DNA from: Xiphydria camelus
Taxonomy: Eukaryota > Arthropoda > Insecta > Hymenoptera > Xiphydriidae
Direction: 5' to 3'
NCBI GenBank assembly: GCA_963678675.1
Contig: OY783193.1
Location: 4,037,501-4,101,500, forward strand
Length of the DNA: 64,000 nt
Of the stretch, positions 53,601 through 64,000 are shown piece by piece. The position numbers and the translations under genes are program-made. Under the pieces are notes generated by a model. The model was not told where the DNA came from and made no database searches. It was given only the letters and a program-made list of their open reading frames with translations. The first letter of the stretch is position 1. Each line of letters opens with the position of its first letter.

Positions 53601-53646
53601 TACATTTGCAACGTTCTCCGATTATACAATACGCCTTTTTTTCCAT
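50614..53646 (-). CDS. SAMD3-like protein encoded in the CACTA element
   Basis: Six exons in coding order: 53646-53164, 52767-52438, 51949-51816, 51716-51524, 51208-51002, 50934-50614; 1668 nt, 555 aa, with all phases consistent. Residues 1-161 are an acidic/Ser-rich N-terminus with a cysteine-containing start (CIIGERCKCIRYV). The middle has DYHNFAMSIVAAYPLLRGG, KRDYHGKLKTPAEQ and GIVDIIQKYPQL. The C-terminus has FFDFLNLRK and WDIRYPTAYCNVLEYID. These blocks resemble the conserved part of SAMD3-like proteins seen repeatedly in animal genomes; no SAM domain itself is visible. The gene is divergent from the transposase and lies wholly inside the transposon, so a role as second element protein (analogous to TNPA) is plausible but unproven. 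Intron 4 holds a MITE. Confidence 0.75.
51270..51495. mobile_element. MITE in an intron of the SAMD3-like gene
   Basis: Imperfect terminal inverted repeats: AACTCAATTTTTAGGGTATG on the left and its inverse near 51448-51478, with about 85% pairing over 30 bp. The element fits entirely between the exons at 51208 and 51524, so it does not break the gene. Confidence 0.6.
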
Positions 53647-54177
53647 TTTCTTACACGTGGATTGTCTCGGCGTCACGAGCGTTTTGCGCGACAGCGACGG
53701 CGCGACTTGCCTTATTGCAGTGTCGATGGTGACTGACTGTTATGTACAAAATTGTGTTGGGGGTGAAGTCGAGAGAGGAGTGGGAATGTGCATTTTTCTA
53801 CTGGCTATTGCTGAGGAAAAAAACCGAAGGAGACAAAGGCTGGTAGGGTTGCGCATCTTCCGAGGCGTCGGAAAGCCGCGTAAGGGGCTGCGATGACCCG
53901 TGCTACGAACGAAGCTGTGCAGGCAAGGCATCTGGCAACCAACTGTCCAGAGTACGGCTGGAAACAATGGATAAAAAAAGTCCTTGCCTGACGCTATCGG
54001 TAGAGAAACTTTCTCCTACTGGAGTCACTGCTCTATCTTACAGTTGAATATGACGGCCCAATGAACTTGGCCGGTGGCGATAGGAACGCAGCCGATGTTA
54101 AACAGTTTTATGCTAAACACGTACAGCCAGCTCGGAAATAATATTGAAAATTTGGATTTTAATGGCACAATATTAAT
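53647..54177. promoter_or_regulatory. Divergent promoter region of the CACTA genes
   Basis: 531 bp between the two start codons. GC-richer than the rest of the element, no identified core motifs. A non-coding first exon may lie here. Confidence 0.35.
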
Positions 54178-57108
54178 ATGATCGGAGTGAAACAAAATTT
54201 TCCGTGCACAATGTGCTTCTTTTCTTGTGCAACGAGTGATCTCTTGATGCAACATGTCATTCGACATCATCGATACGATCCACAGTTCAGAGTGAAATGT
54301 GTACATAACGGATGTGCTGCCACGTTTGGAAAATGGAAATCTTTCTGTCAGCATTTATGTAGAAATCATCCAGATATTCCGGAATTTCGAGACGAAATAA
54401 ATCAGGAAGCAGAATTAGTGGAAGTAGAAGTTAATTTACCCGATATACCCTGTGAGGTAGAAAATAATCAAAATGTGGGACGTGAAGACGATGGTATGCG
54501 ATGTACACTGTTTAAAATTTGGATAGTTGCAAATGAATATTTCTTTGATTTAAAGATATATCTTTCATTTACAGAATAATCCTTTAATTTAAGGAATATA
54601 TTATTTTCATTAAAGAAATGTTCTTTAAATCGAAGAAATATTTCTTTGCTATAATTTAAAATTAACATTTCTTCGATATAAATATTTTTTTTCTGTGTCC
54701 TACAATAGTGTGTGCAGATTATACTATGTGAGTGCATTTAAATTTCAGAAAACAGAGCACAGCCTGTCGTGTTACCATCTGAATTTCTCGAATGGCATGC
54801 GGCCAAATTCCTCGTCAATATTCGCGAAAATTGTAAAGTTTCACAAACTGCTGTCGATCATCTTATCGATGGCGTCACGAATTTATTAGATGCTTATTTG
54901 TCAGTTTTGTTGGTAAGACTTTTGTAAAACATTTGTTTGATTATGCTCATAATAATAGATTAAATATGAAAACAAATGATTTTCTCTTTAAAGGATGAAT
55001 TAAAGAGGAGATGTGACCCCGAAACAAAGTTACTTCGTTTAGAAGATTATCAAAATATCTTAGGAAATGAATATCCACCATCGTCGATATATTCTTCGGT
55101 ATGCTCAAAAGATGCTCTCGATAAGGTACTTATTGAGAAGTTTGGCATGGTAATGCCACAAGCACATGTTATTGGTGCTACTTTTCAATGGAAACAGAAG
55201 AAGAGGCAATTTGGCACAATACCAGATCTTGTAGAAGTCAATCGTCATGCGTATATTATACCTTTCCTTGACAATTTAAAAAATCTTCTAAATAACGACG
55301 AAGTCCGATTTCACATTGAAAACCCGTCAAACAATGACAAATGTATTCTTCGAACAGTTCTGGACGGCTGTTATTATCGAGAAAATGACTTTTTCCGAAA
55401 TAACGAGAACGCCTTAGCTATTATACTATATTATGATGACCTTGGAGTCACGAATCCCTTAGGAGCCGCTTCAAAAACTCACAAACTATCGATGTTTTAT
55501 TGGTCCCTTGCAAATATCAATCCTGAAGTACGATCGTCAAAGGATAGTATTCAGCTATTGGCTGTCGTCAAGACCTCATTTTTAAAAGAATTCAACGCTC
55601 TAGAAAGAATTTTGGAACCGTTTATTTCCGATATCATCAAATTACAAATTGAGGGAGTCAATATAACTGTCAATGGTCAGATAAAAAATTTCAAAGGATC
55701 AGTTTTGTTTTGCGCTGGAGATACCCCTGCTTCAGCGATGATTGGAGGATATAAAGAGTCTGTTTCTGCCTATCGACTCTGTCGTTCATGCATGACGACC
55801 AGAGAAGAGTGGAAAAATAATTTTCATGAAAATAATTTTATTTTACGTAATACTAACGACCACCAGGAACATATTGATGCAATTTGTGAACCGAATATTA
55901 CAAAAGCGGCTAAAAACTTCTGGCAAAAGCAGTATGGAATCAACAGAAAAAGTCCGTTGATGGGTATACCTAATTTTGATATTACAATGTGCCTTCCACA
56001 GGATTGTATGCACATTTTAATTGAAGGTGTAGCGGAAATTATATGCCGAGTAACATTGCGAGACTGCATTATTCAGAATAACCTTTTCACAGTTGATGAA
56101 TTCAATGAAAAATTAACTTGCTTCCATTATGGTCACTTTAAAAGAGATAAACCTGCTTTCATCGAACGTGATCAACTTACGGAGAACAATACCTTACGCC
56201 AAAAAGCATCGCAAATATTCGTGCTTGCACATATATTGCCATTTTTAATTTGCGAATGGATATTAGAGTGTGAAAAGGAAGATATCAAGGATGTAATTAA
56301 TTGTCACATTCTGCTTCTGCAAATTATGAACGTTTGTCTTGCATATGAAGTCCGAACAGAGTCGATAGATTTATTAAGTCGAATGATCCAAGTGTTTCTA
56401 TTGCGATTTAGTAGATTGCATTCTGACTGGATTACACCAAAATTTCATTTTATGATTCATATTCCACGATACATCAAATTGTTTGGACCTGCAAGACAAC
56501 AGTGGTGCTTTAGATTTGAAGCTGCTCATGCATACTTCAAATCATTAGTGCCGATCGTTCGAAATTTCAAAAACATTCCTTTCACGTTGAGCTACCGACA
56601 TCAAGCACGACTATCTTCTAGACTTGCTTCATATCCAGGAATGCCATCAAAAAAATTTCTATACAAAGGTGATCAGGTAAAAACAGGTCCTATACTACTG
56701 CTGAAAAATCTTCCTTACGCAAGATTGTTTAATCGATTTGTTGATGAGGCTGAACGAGATACATGCCAAATTATGCGAACCAGCAAAATAGTTATATATG
56801 GAACAATGTACGAGAAAAACAGTATCATTTTATATCAATTCAGTAACGATAATTCGCTTCCTTTATTTGCAGAAATAAACGACTTATTTGTTTATCAAAA
56901 TTGGAAATTGTTTATAATTTCACATCTTGAAACTGTAAATTATTGTGAAGAATTGAATGCATATTTGATTGAACGACCTGTAGATACCCAGCAAAACGTA
57001 ATTGCTACCGAGAATTTAGTATTTCCACATCCATTGTCTTCCTTTACAGTCATGCGTGGGAAATATGTTCCCTTAATCAACTGTGACCACGTCGAATTTA
57101 TTGGATAG
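54178..57108 (+). CDS. CACTA/EnSpm transposase with N-terminal C2H2 zinc fingers
   Basis: Three exons: 54178-54493, 54749-54912, 54994-57108; 2595 nt, 864 aa, uninterrupted. Residues about 8-62 contain two C2H2 fingers (CTMCFFSC with HVIRHH; CVHNGC with HLCRNH). The catalytic region matches the tnp2-type layout: YYDDLGVTNPLG (Asp about 308-309), FCAGDTPASAMIGGY followed by CRSC (Asp about 403), and LPQDCMHILIEG (Asp about 497, Glu about 504). Downstream come KFHFMIHIPRY and a conserved ARQQWCFRFEAAHAYFKS block. It is the only full-length transposase in the window. Which acidic residues form the DDE triad is inference from the family layout. Confidence 0.9.
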
Positions 57109-57339
57109 CTAACATTATAATTTTCGCATTTAAAAAAATTTCAGTTATATACGCATTTCTCATTACCATTTAACCCTGTAATACATAATGTGTACATGCA
57201 AAAAAATAAAACAACACTTGTCAAAAAAGTTTGTAAATATTCCATACGTACGACTTAATTCCTGAAACTATAGCCCAAACAAAATAATGATTTCAAGACG
57301 GGGATGTTATTCTTGGCTCATGTTTTAAGTTACAAGTGC

Positions 57340-57568
57340 GTTAATCGGTTGAAGTGTGTAAATCATGCTTACGTGCTTTATTTTAACACGTTTCATGTGT
57401 GTTAAGTTAAACGTTTTAAGCTTTAACGCACTAAAAACCGTGTGTTCTGCAAATAACACAGACAAAATGTGTTAATTCATCTGAAAACACACTTTAGACG
57501 TGTTATTTTACACATAGGATTTCAATAACACACGAAAAACGTGTGTTGTGTGTAAATTAACACACTTC
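57340..57568. repeat. Right subterminal repeats of the CACTA element
   Basis: Dense copies of AACACGTTT, ACGTGTTA and AACACAC words in both orientations leading into the terminal inverted repeat, mirroring the left end. Confidence 0.65.
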
Positions 57569-57591
57569 ATAACACACTTCCATTTGCAGTG

Positions 57592-57950
57592 AGTAAGCAA
57601 ATGAGTAAATGAATAAGTGATTAGGCATATAGAAAAAGATCAAGCAGAAAGAAAGAAAGAAAACGCATTTATTTTGCTCTTGGGCCCGTAGGGGCGCTCT
57701 GAGAGCGCACAAAAAGAGTCCGAATTAAAAAATAACTAAGGTACCTAGTAGCTAAGTAAGTAAACGAGTGAATAAAAGATAAAGTAAGTAATGGAACAGG
57801 CTAACCTAACAAAGTAAGGAGTAAATGGTAGTATACAATGCGAAGTCTAAACTAATAAATAACTAAGAAAGTAACAATGAAAGTAAACGAGTGAATGAGA
57901 GATAAAGCAAGTAACATAACGGGCTATAGAGAGGGAGAGAGACGGGAGAG
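57592..57950 (-). repeat. Tandem module array (minus orientation), right part
   Basis: Continuation of the array at 49.3-49.9 kb: AGTAAGTAAA-rich spacer, one module near 57655-57710 (inverted AATAAA and a TCTTGGGCCCGTAGGGGCGC stem), then more spacer. Confidence 0.65.
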
Positions 57951-59204
57951 AGCACCATTTATACAAAGCGTCAGCGGCCGCGCGCATTCGGCGCGCCGCG
58001 GTACGGCTACGCACGCACCACGTACGTACGGACGGACTACGACGGAGACACGATCGTTTCGCGCTGTGCAGGGGTCGCTGACTGCCGGGGCCGCGGTCGC
58101 GTCTCTCTCCGGCCGACGCTCCGCGCCTCCACCTTGCAAGGACACCCGCGCCTCCGTCTCCTTGAAGCGTCGAGGAGCGAGCAAAGAACGGGAGGATCCT
58201 CCCGCGCGCCGGAAGGTCCTTGAACCTGCGCGCGCGAAAACGATCGAGGCGCGCGACGGATCTCGAGAGTTTCGCGGAAAGTCGGTCGACAATCGGTGCG
58301 CGCGCGAGCTTCCGTTCGTGCCTGACGCGAGCGCCCTCGCTGCGCGTCGTCTCCCCTCCCCCTCGTACAGACGTTCGTTCGCATCGCGCTACGCGACATT
58401 CTGACGCGCGCGGCGCCCGTGTATTCCGATGCACCGAGGAAAACGCGAACCTCTTTCGCTACTGTACACCTACTCCGTCAGCCAATGACCTCGTGCGTTC
58501 GTTGCGCTCCGCCGGCGGCAACGACAGCGCGCGTCCAGAAGCGAGAGAAGAGGGTGGACACAGCGCCGAGAGAACCGATTCCACCCGCGTCCGCATCGCG
58601 CGCGGCGGGTCACCAACCCAGGCCGGACACTCGTGTCGCGTTGAATCGAGGCGCTCGACGCGCGCGTAGGTATCGTCCCCTCAAAGTTCGGTACGCGCCG
58701 CGCGCGCGCTCTCCCTCTCTCTCTCTCTCTCTCTCTCTGCCGCCGCTACACCTACGCGCGCGGGCACAAAAGAGACAACACGGGAGGTACTATACGCTCT
58801 CCCCGCGCGTCCACCACCTACACGCGCGGGGCGTGGTGCGCGAAACCTCCTCTCCGCGCGATCCCCCCGGCGCACGGCGCGGCTCGGACAAAAACCCCAT
58901 CGCGAGCCGCGCGTACCCGCGTCGGCCGCAAGTGTCGTCATCGCGGCCCGCGAACGGAAAAGTTCGTTCCAACGAACCCGGAGCAGTCGTCCTTAGATTT
59001 CGATAAAAATAATTTCATCGCTCCGCGCTCGTCGTCGCTCGAAATTTCTCGATTCGATGTCGGGCGTTTCGCGCGCGAGGGTTCGCTCCCCCGTTCTCTC
59101 TTTATTCTCGTCGTCGTTCTCAGCCGTGCGAGGCTGGCACACCGAGCTTTGAAAATTACTAATCATGATCATTGAGTTTTCTCGTTCAGGAGACACACCT
59201 TCGA

Positions 59205-59288
59205 AATTGGAGCGCGTTATGCACTGCTTGACTGAGCTCCGTTTCAATAAATGGAGCTCGGTCGAGTTACGCATAACGCGATCCAATT
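59205..59288. repeat. 84-nt imperfect hairpin
   Basis: Bases 59205-59240 pair with 59253-59288 across a 12-nt loop; about 29 of 36 positions are complementary, including GCGTTATGC and GAGCTCC blocks. Size and shape are like a miRNA precursor but also like a degenerate foldback MITE. Confidence 0.5.
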
Positions 59289-59950
59289 AACACACCTCGG
59301 CGGGTGTTTCTTCCCTCGGGAAACGGTCATCAATAATAATTGATTTGCCGTTAATACGTTTCGCGGAAACGGTGGAATCTCGCTCGGGAGATGCGAATTT
59401 GCCGTGGCACCCCGAGAGAGATCCGAATTGCCGCGTATCTCCGTGCGGAAAGGTGCAGGTCGAACGAAATATAGGCTCAACGGTCGTTCGCGATCGATGA
59501 TCGGTTCAACGTTGACGTAGGTATAGTTGAACGAATAATCCTCGAAGGCAGGGGTGCCGGTTTCGCGCGAGTGTCGTCCTCCTTCCCCACATCCGCCCCC
59601 TCTTCCACCGCGCTACTACCCACAACGAACGAGTAATCGCGCCAGAAGCCGCATTCCGTAGGCGAGTCGCCGCCGCCGCTGCGCCTACTCGGCGCATCGC
59701 ACGCGGACCCCGGGGTTGGTACCCTCGCAAGTGCATTCCCTCCTTCGCTGTTCGTCGGAGCTCCGCGAGCGAACGCGTTGCGCGTTCGCGGCGACGACAT
59801 CTAGATGGGCCGCGCGCGAGAATCCGGCTCGGCGCTTATACGGCGCGCGGGCCGTAAATAACGGCTTCTCGTTCGCTTGGCGCCTTCGCGCGCGGCTCGT
59901 ACCGTTGTCGTCCCCGCCGCGCACCGTTCAACCCTTCGCGCGCTCTCTCT

Positions 59951-59981
<31 letters not shown>

Positions 59982-60172
59982 GCTTCTACTTCTGTTTACC
60001 TACATTTGTTAGCTACTCGTACACTGTAACACCTGTTCTCTAAATTTGTCTTTTTACGTTTAATCATTACTTATTAGACATGCTATGCTATGCTATGCTT
60101 GCAGAGAGCGTGAAAGTTGTTCTACTTGAATAATAAGCAAAATTATCTATCTATCTCTAGCGGTCCTGTTCT

Positions 60173-60174
<2 letters not shown>

Positions 60175-60209
<35 letters not shown>
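60175..60209 (+). repeat. (TC)n microsatellite
   Basis: Uninterrupted CT dinucleotides. Confidence 0.95.
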
Positions 60210-60211
<2 letters not shown>

Positions 60212-61615
60212 TCAGCCTCCCTCACAACCACTACGAGGGATCCATTTGCACCGAGGGCAAATGGGCACCCGCGTAGACACTCGCGGACCTCGGGGTGTAC
60301 ACCGCGGCAGTCCTAAAGAGTCCGCGGGATCGCCGAAGCGCGATTATACCCGAGCACGGCCCGAGCGAAGCTCTCGCGCGGGCGGTCGTCTCACCGCGAG
60401 CACAGGTCATGGTCCGCCTCCGGGTCCGCGCGCTGAATACCTATATAAACGGACGAACGGATCCTTTTTTTGCGCACGCGGTACCTATATATACCTATTT
60501 CAAGCCGTTCGTGGAATCCGCGCTGTCTCGTTCCCCCCTCCTTTTTTCTCATCGCCGGACGTTACGCTATACGCCACCACCTCGATACCGCGCGTTTCGC
60601 TTTTATCTCGTGATGCGTACGCCGATATACCATCGCCGCGCGCTCGGCCTTTCTTTCGCCCGATCGGTATCGCTGCGAGAGTCGCGGCAGGGTCGTCGTC
60701 GCGCGGTTCGCGAATCCTCCAAGGGGGGCAGGAGGGGGCGGTCGGACCAGAATTTCGAAACGTCCGAAGGCTCTTTCTCGCCTCGGGTACGATGACCGGG
60801 TTTAGGCGAGGTGGTCAGCCGCGTTAGAGACTCCCTCGCCCCCCGCTCGCGACCTCCCGTCGCGGCCCGCCACACGCTCCCGCGCGTATACGCGTATGTG
60901 CGCGTGTACTCGACCGCGCGCCCGACGACCCGCGCCGCGTCGGGCGGCGCGGCATACCTGGCCTGCGCGCGGCGGCCGATTCAAGAAAGGAGCGAGCGTG
61001 AGATGAGATCTCGGCAAACGCGGATTTAACTCCGCGAGTGACCTTTGTCGGTCGTTGCACGTGCCGGCCGGACTCCCTCCCTCCCCCTCGCCCGACCGGC
61101 CGAGTACCAGTGCACCCGCGGTTCCGCTTGCAGGCCCGCGCGGGCTCGCGGCGATCGATCGGATTTCGCGGAAAAAGAGAACCGAAGCCGATATGGACCG
61201 TAATTCGCGCGGTCGTCGAACCGAACGCAGCCGATGTACTGCGTTCGGCCCCCGCTCCGGCGCGCGCGAATACCCACCGCGGGTAACCGAGAAACGATTC
61301 TTCCAAGTTGTGGCGCGACGCTGACGTCGCGCGCGACTCGCAGAACGCACTCGGGCGAGGAGGAAGCGGAGAACGTAACCCGAATAAAGCGACGCGGACT
61401 CTCGACGCGATGTCGATCTCTTACGAGATATACGGACTTTACTGCTGACGAGAAAGCCCCGCGCGAGGTGTCCGCTCCCGATTTCAATGAAACGCGGCGA
61501 AATTCAAGTTTACCGAAAAATGGGGGAACTCCGGTTTGTTGTATAGCTGTTGAAATTTGTCACAAGGGGATCTGACAGCCCTCCAAACTCAGTGCTATCT
61601 CGGAAACGAAGAGAG

Positions 61616-61833
61616 GTACACCCGGGGACACGGTATCTGTCGCTGGTGACTTTTTTTAAACGTTATTTTTAAACGTACTAACCAATAATAATTAATCCTC
61701 ATGCTTTCATTAACGAGAGTAGACGCCACCGTAGCTAATGAGCGCATGAGAATTAATTATTCATTGGTTAGTACGTTTAAAAATAACGTTTAAAAAAAGT
61801 CACCAGCGACAGATACCGTGTCCCCGGGTGTAC
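61616..61833. mobile_element. Foldback MITE with about 90-bp arms and TA flanks
   Basis: The left arm from 61616 (GTACACCCGGGGACACGG) is repeated almost perfectly in inverse up to 61833. The arms are near-perfect for about 75 bp and then weaker to the centre. TA sits at each outer end (61617-61618, 61831-61832), consistent with a Tc1/mariner-type target. No coding capacity. Confidence 0.85.
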
Positions 61834-63866
61834 GGTTGAACTTTCGATGTGCGAGTTAATTGGTTTTTTACGTACGGTAAAAGAGCGAGCTAGAAATTGC
61901 AAAGAAAAATTATTGCTTGGAAAAAAAAAACGCTCGACATCCGATTTTTCAAAAGACACCGATTTCGGCCTGAGTGTGAAATGAGGAAATTTGAATTCTC
62001 CGAGTACGGTCGTAGGTACTTTTTTTTCAACGTTTATTTTTCTCCCGCAGTTTTTTAAATTTTCAATTTTTATCCCAAGCTTCGGTAATCGGAGCTGCCG
62101 AGCACGCGGACATTGCAGGTAGAACGGAGAGTCATTTTATTTTCCTTCTTCGCATACGTATTAACTTCTTTTCTTTTTTCATTCAGAGCATTTAATTTCT
62201 CTCAATTTTTCGGTAAACTTCAATTCTGCCAGTTTCATCCAAATCGGTGGCGGACACCGCGCGGAATTTATTCCTCGTGCGTATAGCGCGGAAAAGTAGA
62301 CGGCAATAATCCTACTCGCGCAACGAATGTCGCACGAGTCAGCGTCGCAGTCCTCGCGTCTCACGTTTCCATCCGCGTGCCAGAAGCGAGCGAACGAGCG
62401 CGCAACGTGCCTGGCGCATCACGTTTGGACCTCGACGTTGCGGTCCCGGAGAAGAGTTCGGAAACGCTCCCTCCCCGCCGAGGATTCGAGCGCGACCATA
62501 TTTTCCTCAGAGCCGCGTTACGATCTGAATTCGACGCGAGTCGTTGCGCGCGCGCGCGCGCGAATTACGTAAGAATAAATCAGTATACGCGCGCGCGCCT
62601 ACGCGTTACGTTCGCCGAAGACCGTGTACCTATACATACACGTATATCGAAACTGAATTGGATTCGAGTTCGACGGCTCCGCGACCCGTCCCGTCCCGTC
62701 GTCTTCTCTGCCGCCCCCTCGAAAGTCCCGTGCCCGTCTTCGACTCGCGCGAGCCGTACGATTTGCCAATCGCTCGTCCTCGAATAAACGCCGGTCTTTG
62801 ACTCGAAGCTCCCGTCGCGCGAACGTAACCTGAAAAGGACTCGCTCGCTCGCTCGACTCGTGCTCTGCCGGCACTCGCGCGAGAAACGCGGCATCGAACG
62901 CATTCGCGCCTCTCGCGCGAGGAACGAGCGCTTCTACGCGTTCTGCGTGAAAAGTAAGCGAGAGATGAGGGACACCCCGGGAGAAGGAACGTGAGGACGA
63001 TGAGGCGGGTCGTCGATCGCGCGCGCCACCTCAGCGAGATACTCTTTCCTCCTCGAAGCGCCCGCGGGGGTTACGGGTGTACGCACCTACAACTATACCT
63101 ACACGCGCGGCGGCTATCCTATACCTGTAACGCGCATCCGTGACTCGGTGGGGCTCTGGCTCTCCTCGGGCCGCCGCGCGGGCAGAATCCACTCTTACTT
63201 TCGTCGAACGAGAACGGCCGAACGGGCGATGCGCTCTCGCGAAACGCACCCGGTTCGACGCACGCCCGACGCGCTCGACATTGTTGCCGCGGCGACGTCC
63301 CCGGGTTTCCTCCTCGGACGGAGGATACCGCCGGAAAGAGGGGACCTTATCCGTCGAGGCGATCGACGTGTTTTTAACGTGACTCAGCGCTCGATCGATC
63401 CGATAGGGACGGAATAGAAAATTCGACCGCGATCGTATTTGGTAGTCAAACGATCCGCACCGCGACGCGGTCCGGGATACAGGACCGAGTCACGGGCGCA
63501 CTAGAGTCGTCGCGGTATCCGGAGGAGCATCGATTCTCGGCTCCAGTCGAGCGAGTTTCTCTCTTCACGATCGAAAACAGCTCGAAACTCCGTTCGAAGC
63601 ACCCGCGTTTCTCCAGTTCCAGCGACGACCGGGCCGAGCGCTGAGATCGGTGCGTTCGCGACACTTCCGGTGCGCTCGACGCCAGGACAGCAGCCTCGTG
63701 CTCGCCGATATTCGCCGATCGTTCGAGGTGAGTCGTCGGCATTGGACGCGATTTAGCCGTCCAGGCTCGTATTCGGGGACGGGGATTGGCCCGCTTCACG
63801 CCTTCCGGTCTCTCTTCGATCTCTGCCGTCTCGTCGAATTCTCGTGTGGCCTCCACGCGCGTCGCA

Positions 63867-64000
63867 ATGTTGCTTTCAGATACCTACTCTCTGCGAAAAC
63901 TTCTCGCGACCATGCTCCTCCTCTGCGTCGCCCTCGTCGTGGCGCTCGTCGCGCTCGTCCTCTCGGAGGTCCTTCGACGCCGGAGAACGAGGCTCCCGCC
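63867..64000 (+). CDS. Probable cytochrome P450, N-terminal fragment (3' partial)
   Basis: ATG at 63867 opens 44 codons to the window edge. After a short polar start comes one hydrophobic helix (MLLLCVALVVALVALVL) followed by a basic stretch (RRRRTR) and LPP. This is the classic microsomal P450 layout: ER signal anchor, stop-transfer arginines and the start of the proline-rich hinge. The heme-binding part lies outside the window, so neither family nor CYP number can be given. The alternative is another ER-anchored enzyme. The upstream region is CpG-rich, like that of other genes here. Confidence 0.55.
   Translation, partial: MLLSDTYSLRKLLATMLLLCVALVVALVALVLSEVLRRRRTRLP

Larger units (their letters stand above)
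49927..57591. mobile_element. CACTA/EnSpm-type DNA transposon, apparently near-intact
   Basis: The two ends, 49927-49949 and 57569-57591, are exact 23-bp inverted repeats beginning CACTGCAAATGG. The terminus CACTG matches the CACTA/G rule of the superfamily. AG abuts both ends, and removing the element restores the AAGTAAG-rich host array. The 7665-bp element carries two divergent spliced genes, a transposase (plus) and a SAMD3-like gene (minus), with a 531-bp gap between them. Subterminal repeats built on TAACACGTTT/AACGTGTTA words fill the first and last 200-250 bp. Both gene models are open throughout, which suggests recent activity. Confidence 0.88.
57960..63866. other. CpG-rich region with microsatellites and foldback elements
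   Basis: (TC)n at 58711-58739, 59954-59981 and 60175-60209; a TGCTA pentanucleotide run near 60085-60100. ORFs up to about 236 codons on both strands are arginine-rich and overlapping, so none is called. It is likely 5' flank or first-intron-type sequence of the gene starting at 63867. Confidence 0.45.

Noticed and set aside
54494..54748. Extension of the transposase first exon to a stop at about 54579
   Set aside because: A clean GTATGC donor after residue 105 and a TTTCAG acceptor restore one 864-aa frame; the extension is AT-rich and low-complexity.
60117..60827. 236-codon plus-strand ORF
   Set aside because: Begins in a microsatellite, composition-driven, overlapped by two other ORFs.

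Overview
The window is insect nuclear DNA, most likely from a hymenopteran and probably an ant (the ant call is inference). The genes are intron-rich with GT-AG splice sites and vertebrate-like insect orthologues. Compact gene clusters alternate with CpG-rich gene deserts full of (TC)n/(GA)n tracts and DNA transposons. Gene models were assembled by eye from splice signals, reading-frame phase and remembered family sequences. Every multi-exon model given exon by exon closes in frame.

Layout. 1-8369, minus strand: most of Kidins220/ARMS (ankyrin repeats, KAP NTPase, membrane segments, SAM-like domain); its C-terminal end lies outside the window. A 298-codon ORF with a 12-histidine run (8891-9787) lies just upstream. 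9.8-17.5 kb: GC-rich, no supportable gene, one short inverted-repeat element. 17562-18884, plus: Mettl1 (tRNA m7G46 methyltransferase). It is convergent with CFAP65 (19135-24651, minus), an axonemal ASH/MSP-domain protein. CFAP65 in turn is head-to-head with an unnamed CUB/LDLa-like single-pass membrane protein (25019-26288, plus). 27903-31195, minus: acylaminoacyl-peptidase APEH, head-to-head with fused/STK36 kinase (31693-34982, plus). Fused is convergent with a secreted astacin metalloprotease (35853-37182, minus).

From 37 kb on the sequence is mostly repetitive or GC-rich. A tandem array of short modules (stem-loop, AATAAA, CTT-rich tail) lies at 40.9-41.7 kb. An oppositely oriented array lies at 49.3-49.9 and 57.6-57.9 kb. 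At 45491-46820 there is an element with long terminal inverted repeats that carries a nested TA-flanked MITE. The most notable object is a nearly intact 7.7-kb CACTA/EnSpm-type transposon (49927-57591) inserted in the minus-strand array. Its 23-bp inverted termini match exactly. It has subterminal repeats and two divergent multi-exon genes: an 864-aa zinc-finger/DDE-type transposase and a 555-aa SAMD3-like protein. The right edge (57.9-63.8 kb) is again CpG-rich. It holds foldback elements and, at 63867, the start of a probable cytochrome P450 gene running off the window.
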